Assembly: GCA_028818225.1 (NCBI GenBank)
Contig: JAPPOG010000006.1
Span: 1 to 58,675 of the forward strand
Source: Gammaproteobacteria bacterium
GTDB taxonomy: Bacteria > Pseudomonadota > Gammaproteobacteria > Pseudomonadales > Pseudohongiellaceae
Direction: 5' to 3'
DNA length: 58,675 nucleotides
Part shown: positions 24,800-32,503 of the stretch, piece by piece
Layout of the letters: the number at the start of each line of letters is the position of its first letter
Position numbering within the stretch: position 1 is the first letter of the stretch
Position numbers and translations under genes: made by a program
The notes under the pieces: model-generated
What the model was told of the DNA's origin: nothing
The model's database searches: none
The model's input: only the letters and a program-made list of their open reading frames with translations

Positions 24800-25896
24800 A
24801 ATCTCTTATTAGAATTTTCGCCGTCATGCGCAAAGAGTTTCTGCAATTAAGTCGCGACCGATTAACTTTCGGCATGATAGTTGGGATTCCGCTTGTTCAA
24901 TTACTCATGTTTGGTTATGCCATTAATACTGATGTGCGCAATTTATCCGCTGCTTTTGCCGATGAAGCAGATACTCATTTATCACGGGAGTTCATGGCTG
25001 AGCTATCAGCTTCCCAGGTAATCAATTTGAATCAGCGCGTGTCCAGTGTTCAGGAACTCAATCAGCTACTGGACGCTGGCTCGATTTCAATAGGCGTCTA
25101 TATTCCTGATGATTTTGATCGCCGCATAATTCAGCGTGATCGCAAGGCCATGCAATTACTGGTGGATGGTACCGATCCAATAATCCTTGGCGTGGCTCAG
25201 CAACTAGCCGCTCTATCAATCACCTTCGACTCCCAGTCCAATGTAAGGTCAGATCCAAGCCTTATCGAGGTACGCAACTATTACAATCCGGAACGCCGTT
25301 CGGCGGTAAATATCGTACCGGGACTTGTCGGCGTAATTCTCACCATGACCATGGTGCTATTTACCGCGGTGGCAATTGTGAGAGAAAAAGAACGGGGCAA
25401 TCTGGAATTACTTATAAACACGCCGGTTAAAACGCCAGAATTAATGTTGGGCAAAATATTTCCTTACATTCTCATTGGGCTTATACAACTGATAATTATT
25501 CTTTCCCTTGGCCGTTTTCTCTTTGCCGTTCCTCTCCGCGGAAGTGAGGTGGATATTTTTTATGTTTCCTTATTGTTTATTGGCACGAATTTGTCCTTGG
25601 GTTTACTAATTTCAACCATATCTAAAACCCAGTTTCAGGCAATGCAAATGGCCTTTTTTATTCTCCTGCCATCCATCCTGTTGTCTGGTTTCATGTTCCC
25701 ATTTGAAGGTATGCCAGTATTGGCACAATACATTGCTGAAGTGCTGCCACTGACTCACTTTAATCGATTGATTAGAGGAATTATTCTTCGAGGTGCAGAC
25801 ATGATGAGTATGTGGGATGAGCTTGCAGCGCTCGCTGCGTTTATGATCGCCACTCTTGCACTGGCCATCGTGCGCTTTAATAAGCGTTTGGACTAA
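24796..25896 (+). CDS. ABC-2 type permease (YbhS/YbhR-like)
   Basis: 366 residues. One membrane helix near 25-45 (MIVGIPLVQLLMFGYAINTD), a large periplasmic domain (about 50-175) and five helices from 176 to 360, with EKERGNLELLINTPVKTPEL at the cytoplasmic loop that contacts the ATPase. E. coli has two permeases (YbhS and YbhR); only one is encoded here and must pair with itself. Together with the adaptor and ATPase it forms a small tripartite exporter, probably for drugs or lipids. It is the last gene of the operon; a strong hairpin follows within 10 bases. Confidence 0.87.
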   Translation: MKSLIRIFAVMRKEFLQLSRDRLTFGMIVGIPLVQLLMFGYAINTDVRNLSAAFADEADTHLSREFMAELSASQVINLNQRVSSVQELNQLLDAGSISIGVYIPDDFDRRIIQRDRKAMQLLVDGTDPIILGVAQQLAALSITFDSQSNVRSDPSLIEVRNYYNPERRSAVNIVPGLVGVILTMTMVLFTAVAIVREKERGNLELLINTPVKTPELMLGKIFPYILIGLIQLIIILSLGRFLFAVPLRGSEVDIFYVSLLFIGTNLSLGLLISTISKTQFQAMQMAFFILLPSILLSGFMFPFEGMPVLAQYIAEVLPLTHFNRLIRGIILRGADMMSMWDELAALAAFMIATLALAIVRFNKRLD

Positions 25897-25898
25897 AG

Positions 25899-25926
25899 AA
25901 AAAAAAGAGCGCCGTAGCGCTCTTTT
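25899..25926. terminator. Rho-independent terminator, bidirectional
   Basis: A 10-bp stem (25903-25912 with 25917-25926) with a CGTA loop. The T-run is longer on the minus strand, where it ends the aldehyde-oxidase gene at 25948; on the plus strand a shorter T-run follows the exporter operon. Confidence 0.85.
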
Positions 25927-25947
25927 CACTCTAGTTAAGTTTGATTT

Positions 25948-28164
25948 CTATACTTGTGCTACCGGATTGGAAAGCGCGAAATCATGATTTTTAATTGGCA
26001 GCTCACGCACTCGCTGACCAGTCAAAATATAAATCGCGTTGGTAACGGCAGCTGCAATGGGAGGTGTTGCAGGTTCGCCTAATCCACCGAGGGCTTCACC
26101 AGACTCTACGATGTGTACTTCGATCTCCGGTGATGTTGCCATTCTTACCATTTCGTAATCCGGGAAGTTGCCCTGCGTCACTGCTCCGTTTTCGATTGTT
26201 ATCTCACCGTACATGGCAGCCGTCAAACCGAAAATTATGCCGCTTTCGATTTGTGCTTCAACCGTGTCAGGATTAACAGCCCAACCACAATCGATGGCGC
26301 AGGTTACCTTGTGCACGACAGGTTGATTGTCTTCACCCATCGACACCTCGGCGACTTCCGCAACGAAACTACCAAAACTTTCCTGTACAGCGATTCCCAG
26401 AGCATGACCTTCTGGTAAGTTCTGACCATAACCGGCTGCTGCAGCAGCAACTTCCAACACTTTACGGTGTCGTGGATGTTCTTGCAGTAGGTCCATGCGT
26501 AACTGGTAAGGATTTACCCCCGCACGATGGGCAATCTCATCCATAAAAGATTCAGTAAAAAAAGTTTGCTGGGAATGGTCTACGCTGCGCCATGCAGCAA
26601 TCGGAACATGAGTATCGCCATCAACCACTCTTATGGATTGGTTTTCAATCGCGTAAGGAATATGAGAAGCACCAGGAACCTGAATTGGTCCGGTAAAGCG
26701 GCTATGCCAGGCGATGACATTGCTATTGTCATCAAAGGCTGCCTTGAAATTATTATGCACCGCGGGACGATAGTAATCCTGTTGCATATCGTCTTCACGA
26801 CTAAAGATAGTTTTCACCGGCACATCGAACTCCATGGCAATTAGGGTTGCATGATCGATCATGTTCCAGTTAAAGGGGAGTCGGCGACCATAGCCACCAC
26901 CACAGTAAGTTTGGTGAAAGATCACGTTTTCTTCTGCTAAACCGGCGACACTGGCAACCCGACCCCTCATTCCCAGGGCATCCTGTGTGCTGGTCCACAT
27001 TTCGGCGCGATCCCCCTGAATATGAACTGTGCAATTCATAGGTTCCATGGCGGCATGGGCAAGATAGGGCACGCGGTAATTGGCTTCGATCACATCGACA
27101 GCTTCTTCCAGAGCTCTGTCGGTATCGCCGACTTCCTTGTCTTCACTGCCGTTACTTTCTGCTAACTCTTTGTCAAAACGCGCTGCTATGTCGGCACTGG
27201 AGACATTGTCATTTTCAGTTTCTGTAAAAGTTGCATTAACCAGAGCCAGAGCCTGTTTCGCCCGCCAGTAGTTATCGGCAACTACCGCTACAGAGTCTTC
27301 CAATTCGATTACTCGCACTACACCACGTTGAGTAAGCGCCTGAGTAGCATCGACAGAAACCAGTTTTGTGCCGAAAACCGGCGCCAGTCTAATGGCGGCG
27401 TATAGCATGTCTTCGCTATGGGCATCGAGACCATAGATAGCGGTACCATCGACTTTTGCTGGAATATCGTTTCTGGAAATGGCCTTTCCCATAATAGTGA
27501 ACTGGGAACGATCTTTGAGCACAGGATCTTCAGGCGGTTCCAACAAGGCTGCATCTGCTGCAAGTTCGCCATAACTCAGGGTACGCCCTGAACTATTGTG
27601 CTGGACGTGAGATAGTTCAGTAGATAGTTCCGAAGTCGGAACATCCAGTCGTGCCGCCGCCGCATTAATTAACATTTCCCTTGCTGCCGCTCCCGCTGTT
27701 CGCATTGCATATTCACCAGTGTAGCGTACTGAAGAACTTCCACCCGTGGTTTGCAGATTCATGAGTTCTGCCACGGTAAATGCACTGGCGTTGACAAGGC
27801 CCATCAAGAAATTTGGCACGCCGAATTCGCCGGCGAAGCCCTTGACGAGATCACCATTGGCAAACAAGTCGATTGCCGGCGCCTGCTCGACGATGACATT
27901 CTCCCAAGCCGCATCCAGCTCATCTGCAGCCATCATGGACAAGGAAGTATGAATTCCCTGACCCATTTCGGAGTGGGGGACATAAACTGTAATTTCATTG
28001 TTGGGATCAATTTTGATAAAGGAAGTAATAAAGCGTTCGCTTCCCTCGACTAACTCTTCATTGGCACGGCGATGTCGGGTTGGGCGCGTGGCAGAGTAAC
28101 CGATTAATACTCCACCACCGACTACTGCTCCAGTGAGTATGAATCTTCTTCTATTCATTTGCAT
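25948..28164 (-). CDS. Molybdopterin-binding aldehyde/isoquinoline oxidoreductase large subunit (IorB-like)
   Basis: 738 residues when started at the ATG at 28164, which has AGGAGG seven bases upstream; a longer frame runs back into the next gene. A Tat signal (MNRRRFILTGAVVGGG) sends it across the membrane folded. The architecture (large chain in which FAD domain is absent, one Mo-binding chain) is that of isoquinoline 1-oxidoreductase/aldehyde oxidase beta subunits of the xanthine oxidase family, with SEMGQGIHTSL, QTYCGGGYGRR and the catalytic Glu in LGGLGEPATPP. It works with the adjacent [2Fe-2S] subunit, oxidising an aldehyde or N-heterocycle in the periplasm and passing electrons to a cytochrome. 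The substrate is not shown by sequence. Confidence 0.85.
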   Translation of the reverse strand: MQMNRRRFILTGAVVGGGVLIGYSATRPTRHRRANEELVEGSERFITSFIKIDPNNEITVYVPHSEMGQGIHTSLSMMAADELDAAWENVIVEQAPAIDLFANGDLVKGFAGEFGVPNFLMGLVNASAFTVAELMNLQTTGGSSSVRYTGEYAMRTAGAAAREMLINAAAARLDVPTSELSTELSHVQHNSSGRTLSYGELAADAALLEPPEDPVLKDRSQFTIMGKAISRNDIPAKVDGTAIYGLDAHSEDMLYAAIRLAPVFGTKLVSVDATQALTQRGVVRVIELEDSVAVVADNYWRAKQALALVNATFTETENDNVSSADIAARFDKELAESNGSEDKEVGDTDRALEEAVDVIEANYRVPYLAHAAMEPMNCTVHIQGDRAEMWTSTQDALGMRGRVASVAGLAEENVIFHQTYCGGGYGRRLPFNWNMIDHATLIAMEFDVPVKTIFSREDDMQQDYYRPAVHNNFKAAFDDNSNVIAWHSRFTGPIQVPGASHIPYAIENQSIRVVDGDTHVPIAAWRSVDHSQQTFFTESFMDEIAHRAGVNPYQLRMDLLQEHPRHRKVLEVAAAAAGYGQNLPEGHALGIAVQESFGSFVAEVAEVSMGEDNQPVVHKVTCAIDCGWAVNPDTVEAQIESGIIFGLTAAMYGEITIENGAVTQGNFPDYEMVRMATSPEIEVHIVESGEALGGLGEPATPPIAAAVTNAIYILTGQRVRELPIKNHDFALSNPVAQV

Positions 28165-28175
28165 GGCCAATCCTC

Positions 28176-28649
28176 CTATGCACTCGCCAGTGCGCGAATG
28201 GCTTTGCGCACTCTCGGATAGGAGCCGCAGCGACAAACATTGGTAATGCTGGCATCAATTTCCGCATCGGTGGGATTGGGATTACTGGCGAGAAATGAAG
28301 AAACCGCCATGATCATTCCTGACTGGCAATAACCACACTGAGGAATCTGATGATCGATCCAGGCTTGTTGTACTGCAGTTAAATCCAGTGCGCTTGAAGT
28401 CGTGCCAGCCGCTGCTACTGCCAGCCCTTCAATCGTCGTAATGTCCTGCCCTTCCACCGCAGAAACCGGTGTGACACAGCTTCTGATTGCATTGCCGTTG
28501 ACGTGGACAGTGCAGGCACCGCAGTTCGCGATTCCACAACCGAATTTTGTGCCGGTCATGCCCAGTTCATCGCGGATAGCCCATAACAGTGGCATATCTG
28601 GTTCGATGTCCAGAGTGTGTTCCACACCATTTACTTTAAAAGTTGCCAT
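28176..28649 (-). CDS. [2Fe-2S] subunit of molybdenum oxidoreductase (IorA-like)
   Basis: 157 residues from the ATG at 28649 (MATFKVNG); starts at 28655 or 28676 are also open. The plant-type ferredoxin cluster is GCGIANCGACTVHVNG, and the second cluster uses CGYCQSGM and NVCRCGSYPRV, both typical of small subunits in the xanthine oxidase family. It lacks its own signal and is probably exported attached to the Tat-borne large subunit. It lies 11 bases upstream of that gene. Together they need a cytoplasmic molybdenum-cofactor chaperone, which is not in this window. It is divergent from the iron alcohol dehydrogenase at 28808. Confidence 0.87.
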   Translation of the reverse strand: MATFKVNGVEHTLDIEPDMPLLWAIRDELGMTGTKFGCGIANCGACTVHVNGNAIRSCVTPVSAVEGQDITTIEGLAVAAAGTTSSALDLTAVQQAWIDHQIPQCGYCQSGMIMAVSSFLASNPNPTDAEIDASITNVCRCGSYPRVRKAIRALASA

Positions 28650-28807
28650 TTCCATCCCCGTTGCTGAGAAGTTCAAGGTGAAAAAACAGGATATAGCAGG
28701 GTAAGGCCTGCATCAATCCGAAAATCTCCACAATCTGACTTCGCAATAGGCACCGGCAAGCAGCTATGGGAGAATCTCCGGCTCTGATTTGATTTGATTA
28801 ATAAGGT

Positions 28808-29977
28808 ATGGAATTTAACTACTCAGCACTGGAAACTGTCGTCGTTGGGGAGTCGGTGCAAAATGCTTTACCCCGATTGGTTGAAAAACTCGGCGCCAAG
28901 CGGCCTTTCCTTGTTGCCTCGTCTTCCTTAAGTCGAGCGACAAATGAATTTTCTGAGCTACAGTCAGCACTGGATGGAAACTGCGTCGGCCTGTTTGATC
29001 AGATTGGCTCCCACACCCCGAGGGAAGATGTACTAAAGGTACTTGCTGCGGTCAGGAATACTGATGCTGATTTGTTAATTTCACTTGGTGGGGGATCCAT
29101 TATTGATGCAAGCAAAGCAGTACAACTTGCTATCGATCAGGAAGTAGAAACTGAATCTCAACTCCTGGAATATGCTCAGCATAGCGATGGCACCCGAGGC
29201 GCAAAGTGGGGTAATTTCAGTCTATTTTCGGAAGCATCAAAAATACGGCAGATCGCAGTGCCTACTACTCTCTCCGGCGCTGAATATAGCAACAACGCCG
29301 GTGTCTTAAATACCAAATCCTCTACCAAAGAAGGCTATCGCGGTTTAGATCTTTGCCCCCAATGTATTATTTATGATCCGGAATTAAGCACTTACACCCC
29401 TGAATGGTTATGGTTGTCCACAGCCATTCGCTCGCTGGATCATGCTGTGGAGGGCTATTGCTCGAAAGATTCGACCCCTTATCTGGACGCGCATTTTCTA
29501 CAAGCGATGACTTTATTCGCTGATTCGCTTCCGGTAGTAAAAATGAATCCACAAAATCGAGAGGCCAGATCACAGAACTTTCAAGCGGTATGGTTAGCTT
29601 GCTGCGGATTGGGAACTGTTCCACATGGTGCTAGCCATGGCATTGGTTACATACTGGGAAGTTATTGTGGCGTTCCACATGGTTACACATCCTGTGTAAT
29701 GTTACCTGCAGTGCTCGAATGGAATAGTTCCGAGTTTTCTGGTCGACAAAAGAATATAGCCGCAGCACTGGAATCCGCTAAGTCTCCTGCAAGTATTGCA
29801 ATAAGAGAGTTGATATCGTCGCTTGAACTTCCAACTGCTCTCAGAGATGTAGGCGTTAAAAAAGAACAATTGGATGAGATTGCTGAGCGCGCGATCAAGC
29901 ATCCTGTAGTCAGGCGCAATCCAAAAGAACTCTCAAAAGCTTCGCAAGTTAGAGAAATTCTGGAACTTGCCTGGTAA
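28808..29977 (+). CDS. Iron-containing alcohol dehydrogenase
   Basis: 389 residues. The NAD(P)-binding GGGS (94-97, in LISLGGGSIIDASKA) and the iron site (SLDHAVEGY, then GASHGIGYILG and CGVPHG) place it in the group III dehydrogenases. The length and PTTLSGAEYSNNAGV segment are consistent with maleylacetate-reductase-like or general alcohol/aldehyde members; which one is not decided by sequence. It is divergent from the molybdenum aldehyde oxidase pair, 131 bases apart, so an alcohol-aldehyde-acid sequence in one pathway is possible but unproven. Upstream AATAAGG just before the ATG is a weak ribosome site. Confidence 0.85.
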   Translation: MEFNYSALETVVVGESVQNALPRLVEKLGAKRPFLVASSSLSRATNEFSELQSALDGNCVGLFDQIGSHTPREDVLKVLAAVRNTDADLLISLGGGSIIDASKAVQLAIDQEVETESQLLEYAQHSDGTRGAKWGNFSLFSEASKIRQIAVPTTLSGAEYSNNAGVLNTKSSTKEGYRGLDLCPQCIIYDPELSTYTPEWLWLSTAIRSLDHAVEGYCSKDSTPYLDAHFLQAMTLFADSLPVVKMNPQNREARSQNFQAVWLACCGLGTVPHGASHGIGYILGSYCGVPHGYTSCVMLPAVLEWNSSEFSGRQKNIAAALESAKSPASIAIRELISSLELPTALRDVGVKKEQLDEIAERAIKHPVVRRNPKELSKASQVREILELAW

Positions 29978-30341
29978 ATTTCCTCTCGGACTTCGATGGA
30001 ATTTTCAGAATAGCTGGATAGAAACATAGACTTGCGAAAATACGCATAACTTTGGGTTAATATGGGACGCAATATGCTGACTGGGAGGCGGACCCCAATT
30101 AATCGAGAGAAAAAGCAGTTGTATAAGAAATCCCCAAAGTAACTTACTTCGATGTTCGCGATCGAGTGGAAGTAGTCATAATATTCCTGGAAGAAACAAT
30201 TACGCCTTATAAAGAGCGCTTAATTTCGATTGAGGGAAGGCCGGAACTAAAATCCAATCTTTCCTTTATTCCGATCGAAGACTTAAATCCATGACGATAG
30301 AATTAGCATTGTCAGGTGACACTCCTGAAACGAGTTAAGTA
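29978..30341. other. Intergenic region with gene remnant
   Basis: 364 bases between the iron dehydrogenase and the TraB-like gene. Its right half carries the glutathione S-transferase remnant at 30127-30294. The left half shows no coding frame or clear signal. The promoter of the gene at 30342 should lie within or after the remnant. Confidence 0.5.
30127..30294 (+). pseudogene. Remnant of a glutathione S-transferase N-terminal domain
   Basis: An open segment of 55 codons with no ATG reads KVTYFDVRDRVEVV, then IFLEETITPYKERLISIEG. This follows the thioredoxin-like start of sigma-type glutathione S-transferases: the YF(D/P)VRGR motif with its catalytic Tyr, the first helix ending FLEE, and a P-Y-E/K-x-R strand. 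It stops at a TGA where the cis-Pro substrate-binding loop should begin, and nothing like the helical C-terminal domain follows. An in-frame TAA just before it removes the start. A GTG at 30166 would give at most 42 residues. It is best read as a decayed gene; expression as a peptide is not excluded. Confidence 0.6.
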
Positions 30342-31217
30342 GTGCAAGCAAACACAAGACAATATTTATTAATCTTTCAAATCTTCTGGTTAGCAATATC
30401 TTGCAGCCAGGGTAATGCGGCTGAAACAAGTTTTGTTCGCTTCATACCCGGCGCACTTGCCTGGGAAGGTGAATTACAAACGGCAGTCGTAAGCTATGAG
30501 AATGCCGATGGCGTTGTCGTTGATTTGGTCTCGGCTATTCATCTCGGTGAAGAGGAATACTACGCAGCATTAAACAAATATTTTCTCGATCGGGACGCTG
30601 TTTTGTATGAACTGGTTGCTCATGAAGATGTCAGGCCTAATCCTGAATCTGTAACTCAGAGTATATCCCTGGTTAGTTTTGTGCAGAGAGCTTTAGGTAA
30701 CTTCCTCGATGTAAAATTTCAATTGGAACAGATTGATTATTCACCGCAGAACTTTATACATGCTGATCTTAATCCCGACGAGTTAAGGCAAATCATGCTC
30801 GAAAAAGACGAAAGTTTCCTTTCGATGTTTATTGCCCTGGCTATTGCCCAGCTTGCTGATGAACAAGCTGCAAGTCAGCAAGGAGAGCAAGTATCTTCCT
30901 TTAATGCTATTGCAATCGTTAACGCACTATTAGCTGAGGATCAGACTGCTGCTTTTAAATATTTATTTGCGGAAGAGCTGGGTAGAACCGATGGAATAAT
31001 CGTAGCACCAGAACTAGAGAGCCAGATAACAATATTAGGCGATCGCAATAATGCTGCTTTGAAAGTGTTAGAGGAGACTCTCTCAGATACAGACATTCGT
31101 ACTATAAGTATTTTCTATGGTGCAGCTCATATGCCGCGATTTGAGCGAGAATTGCTGGAGAGATTTGGATTTAAGCAGATTCAAAAACGCTGGTTGAATG
31201 CCTGGATAATGCCCTGA
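30342..31217 (+). CDS. TraB/GumN-like exported protein
   Basis: 291 residues from a GTG start, with a signal peptide ending near residue 26 (SQGNA). The conserved strands VDLVSAIHLGEEEYYAAL and AVLYELVAH in the first half and IFYGAAHMPRFERELLERFG at the end match TraB/GumN-type proteins, a branch of the Tiki/EreA/ChaN fold with a possible metal-dependent hydrolase site (the paired His/Glu near both ends). The middle holds a helical insertion (about 95-200). The actual substrate is unknown. It stands alone between a gene remnant and a small lipoprotein. Ribosome site is weak, so the start is less certain than the family. Confidence 0.7.
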   Translation: MQANTRQYLLIFQIFWLAISCSQGNAAETSFVRFIPGALAWEGELQTAVVSYENADGVVVDLVSAIHLGEEEYYAALNKYFLDRDAVLYELVAHEDVRPNPESVTQSISLVSFVQRALGNFLDVKFQLEQIDYSPQNFIHADLNPDELRQIMLEKDESFLSMFIALAIAQLADEQAASQQGEQVSSFNAIAIVNALLAEDQTAAFKYLFAEELGRTDGIIVAPELESQITILGDRNNAALKVLEETLSDTDIRTISIFYGAAHMPRFERELLERFGFKQIQKRWLNAWIMP

Positions 31218-31447
31218 AGCGATTTTTTCACTGAATTTGACGTGGAAAGGAATCATTCGGCGGTTTTTGCAGTTGACTAGAACGATTTAAGCAGGACAAT
31301 AGGCAAACGTTTTGCAATTGAGGCAACTCCACAAAGTAGGGTATTTGGGGGATAAAAACTGCCAGGAATCGAGCCAATAATTGGCCACTCCGAGCTTCTG
31401 TTGTTAAACAGTCTGAGCTTATAGATCTAATGAAGGTGGAAACATTT

Positions 31448-31807
31448 ATGAAAAAAATTATTAGCGGATGGTTAATATTGTCTCTGGCTGTTCTGGTTGG
31501 TTGTGCTGCAGCAACTCCCCCAGCCGTCGGCGCATGGGATGTAGAGATGAACACTCCATTAGGAGCATTGCCGGCAACCTTGACATTGAACGCAGATGGT
31601 TCTGGCAGCATGTCGGCTGACGGGCTGGGTGAAGCCCCAATTTCTGGAATCACATACGATGGCAATTCAGTTAGCTTCGAGGCAGAAGTCGATGCACAGG
31701 GTCAGACCCTTGTGCTTGAATTCACCGGTTCGGTGGAAGGTGATTTATTAGATGGAGAATTCGGTAGTGATTTTGGCGCTTTCGGCGTTTCTGGATCACG
31801 CCTGTAA
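31448..31807 (+). CDS. Small lipoprotein of unknown function
   Basis: 119 residues from the ATG at 31448 (AAGGTGG upstream); an ATG 18 bases earlier is also in frame. The lipobox is LVGC (Cys19). The mature part is Gly/Ala/Asp-rich with alternating strands (WDVEMNTPLGALPATLTLNA, then GSMSADGLG and LVLEFTGSVEGD), suggesting a small beta-barrel of the type that monitors or binds hydrophobic ligands. I do not recognise the family. A clear terminator follows 15 bases after the stop. Confidence 0.75.
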   Translation: MKKIISGWLILSLAVLVGCAAATPPAVGAWDVEMNTPLGALPATLTLNADGSGSMSADGLGEAPISGITYDGNSVSFEAEVDAQGQTLVLEFTGSVEGDLLDGEFGSDFGAFGVSGSRL

Positions 31808-31822
31808 AATTCTGGTAAGAAT

Positions 31823-31853
31823 AAAAAGGGGATTCATTTGAATCCCCTTTTTT
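31823..31853. terminator. Rho-independent terminator, bidirectional
   Basis: A 14-bp perfect inverted repeat (31823-31836 with 31839-31852) including A/T runs on both sides. It sits between the convergent lipoprotein (stop 31807) and TPR genes (stop 31872) and can serve both. Confidence 0.92.
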
Positions 31854-31871
31854 GTGCCCGTCAACAATTCT

Positions 31872-32420
31872 CTAAATTACGTTCAATCTTAAGTCTTCAT
31901 TTATCCTGCGTAAGTTTTCCTGCGCATTTGGACTATTTGGGTGCACGTTGATCAAATTTTCAAATGCTTCTTTGGCCTTGCCTAATTGTTTTTTTTGTAA
32001 GTAAACCAGCCCCAAACCCGATAAAGCACCAAAATGGCGCGGTTCTAATTCCAGTACTTTTTCAATATCAGCGATAGACTCGGCATAATTGCCCAGTACA
32101 TAGTGAAGAGTTGCTCTTCTATTCCAACTCTCAGCATAGTCAGGAAAGGATTCGATGAGCTGGGTAAAAATTAGCATCGCGTCGGCATAGCGATTGTAAT
32201 TCATCCGAGTTACACCCAATTGCATTAACTGCTCGACATCATCATTGGGATGTTCGAACCAAATAGCCCAAATCTGATTCTCAGTCGCTCGTATCGTTGT
32301 CAAGTCGGTACTGATTAATAAGGTTGAGAATAGATTATCGAGGCGGGAATCAGTCTGGTCAGCAAACATTAAACCTGGAGTCAGTACAAAACTAAGTAGC
32401 AGGAGTCGGATTTTTTTCAT
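31872..32420 (-). CDS. Exported TPR-repeat protein
   Basis: 182 residues from the ATG at 32420 (MKKIRLLLL); a GTG three codons upstream is in frame. A signal peptide ends near MFAD. At least three tetratricopeptide repeats fill the rest (YNRYADAMLIFTQLIESFPD, NYAESIADIEKVLELEPRH, QLGKAKEAFENLINVHPN), which form a protein-binding helical solenoid. It should act in the periplasm as an adaptor; the partner is not evident. It is 84 bases after the glutamate-synthase-like gene on the same strand. Confidence 0.85.
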   Translation of the reverse strand: MKKIRLLLLSFVLTPGLMFADQTDSRLDNLFSTLLISTDLTTIRATENQIWAIWFEHPNDDVEQLMQLGVTRMNYNRYADAMLIFTQLIESFPDYAESWNRRATLHYVLGNYAESIADIEKVLELEPRHFGALSGLGLVYLQKKQLGKAKEAFENLINVHPNSPNAQENLRRINEDLRLNVI

Positions 32421-32503
32421 GGCGTCCACTCACTTATTCTCAACAGGGGCGATTTTGAGTATAGCTCCTGTTAAATGATTGTGGCTAGCATTGCTGCTAA
32501 AGC

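Noticed and set aside
31228..31665. 145-codon minus-strand frame over the small lipoprotein
   Set aside because: The plus-strand lipoprotein has a lipobox, ribosome site and terminator; the other frame is Pro/Ser-rich and has none.
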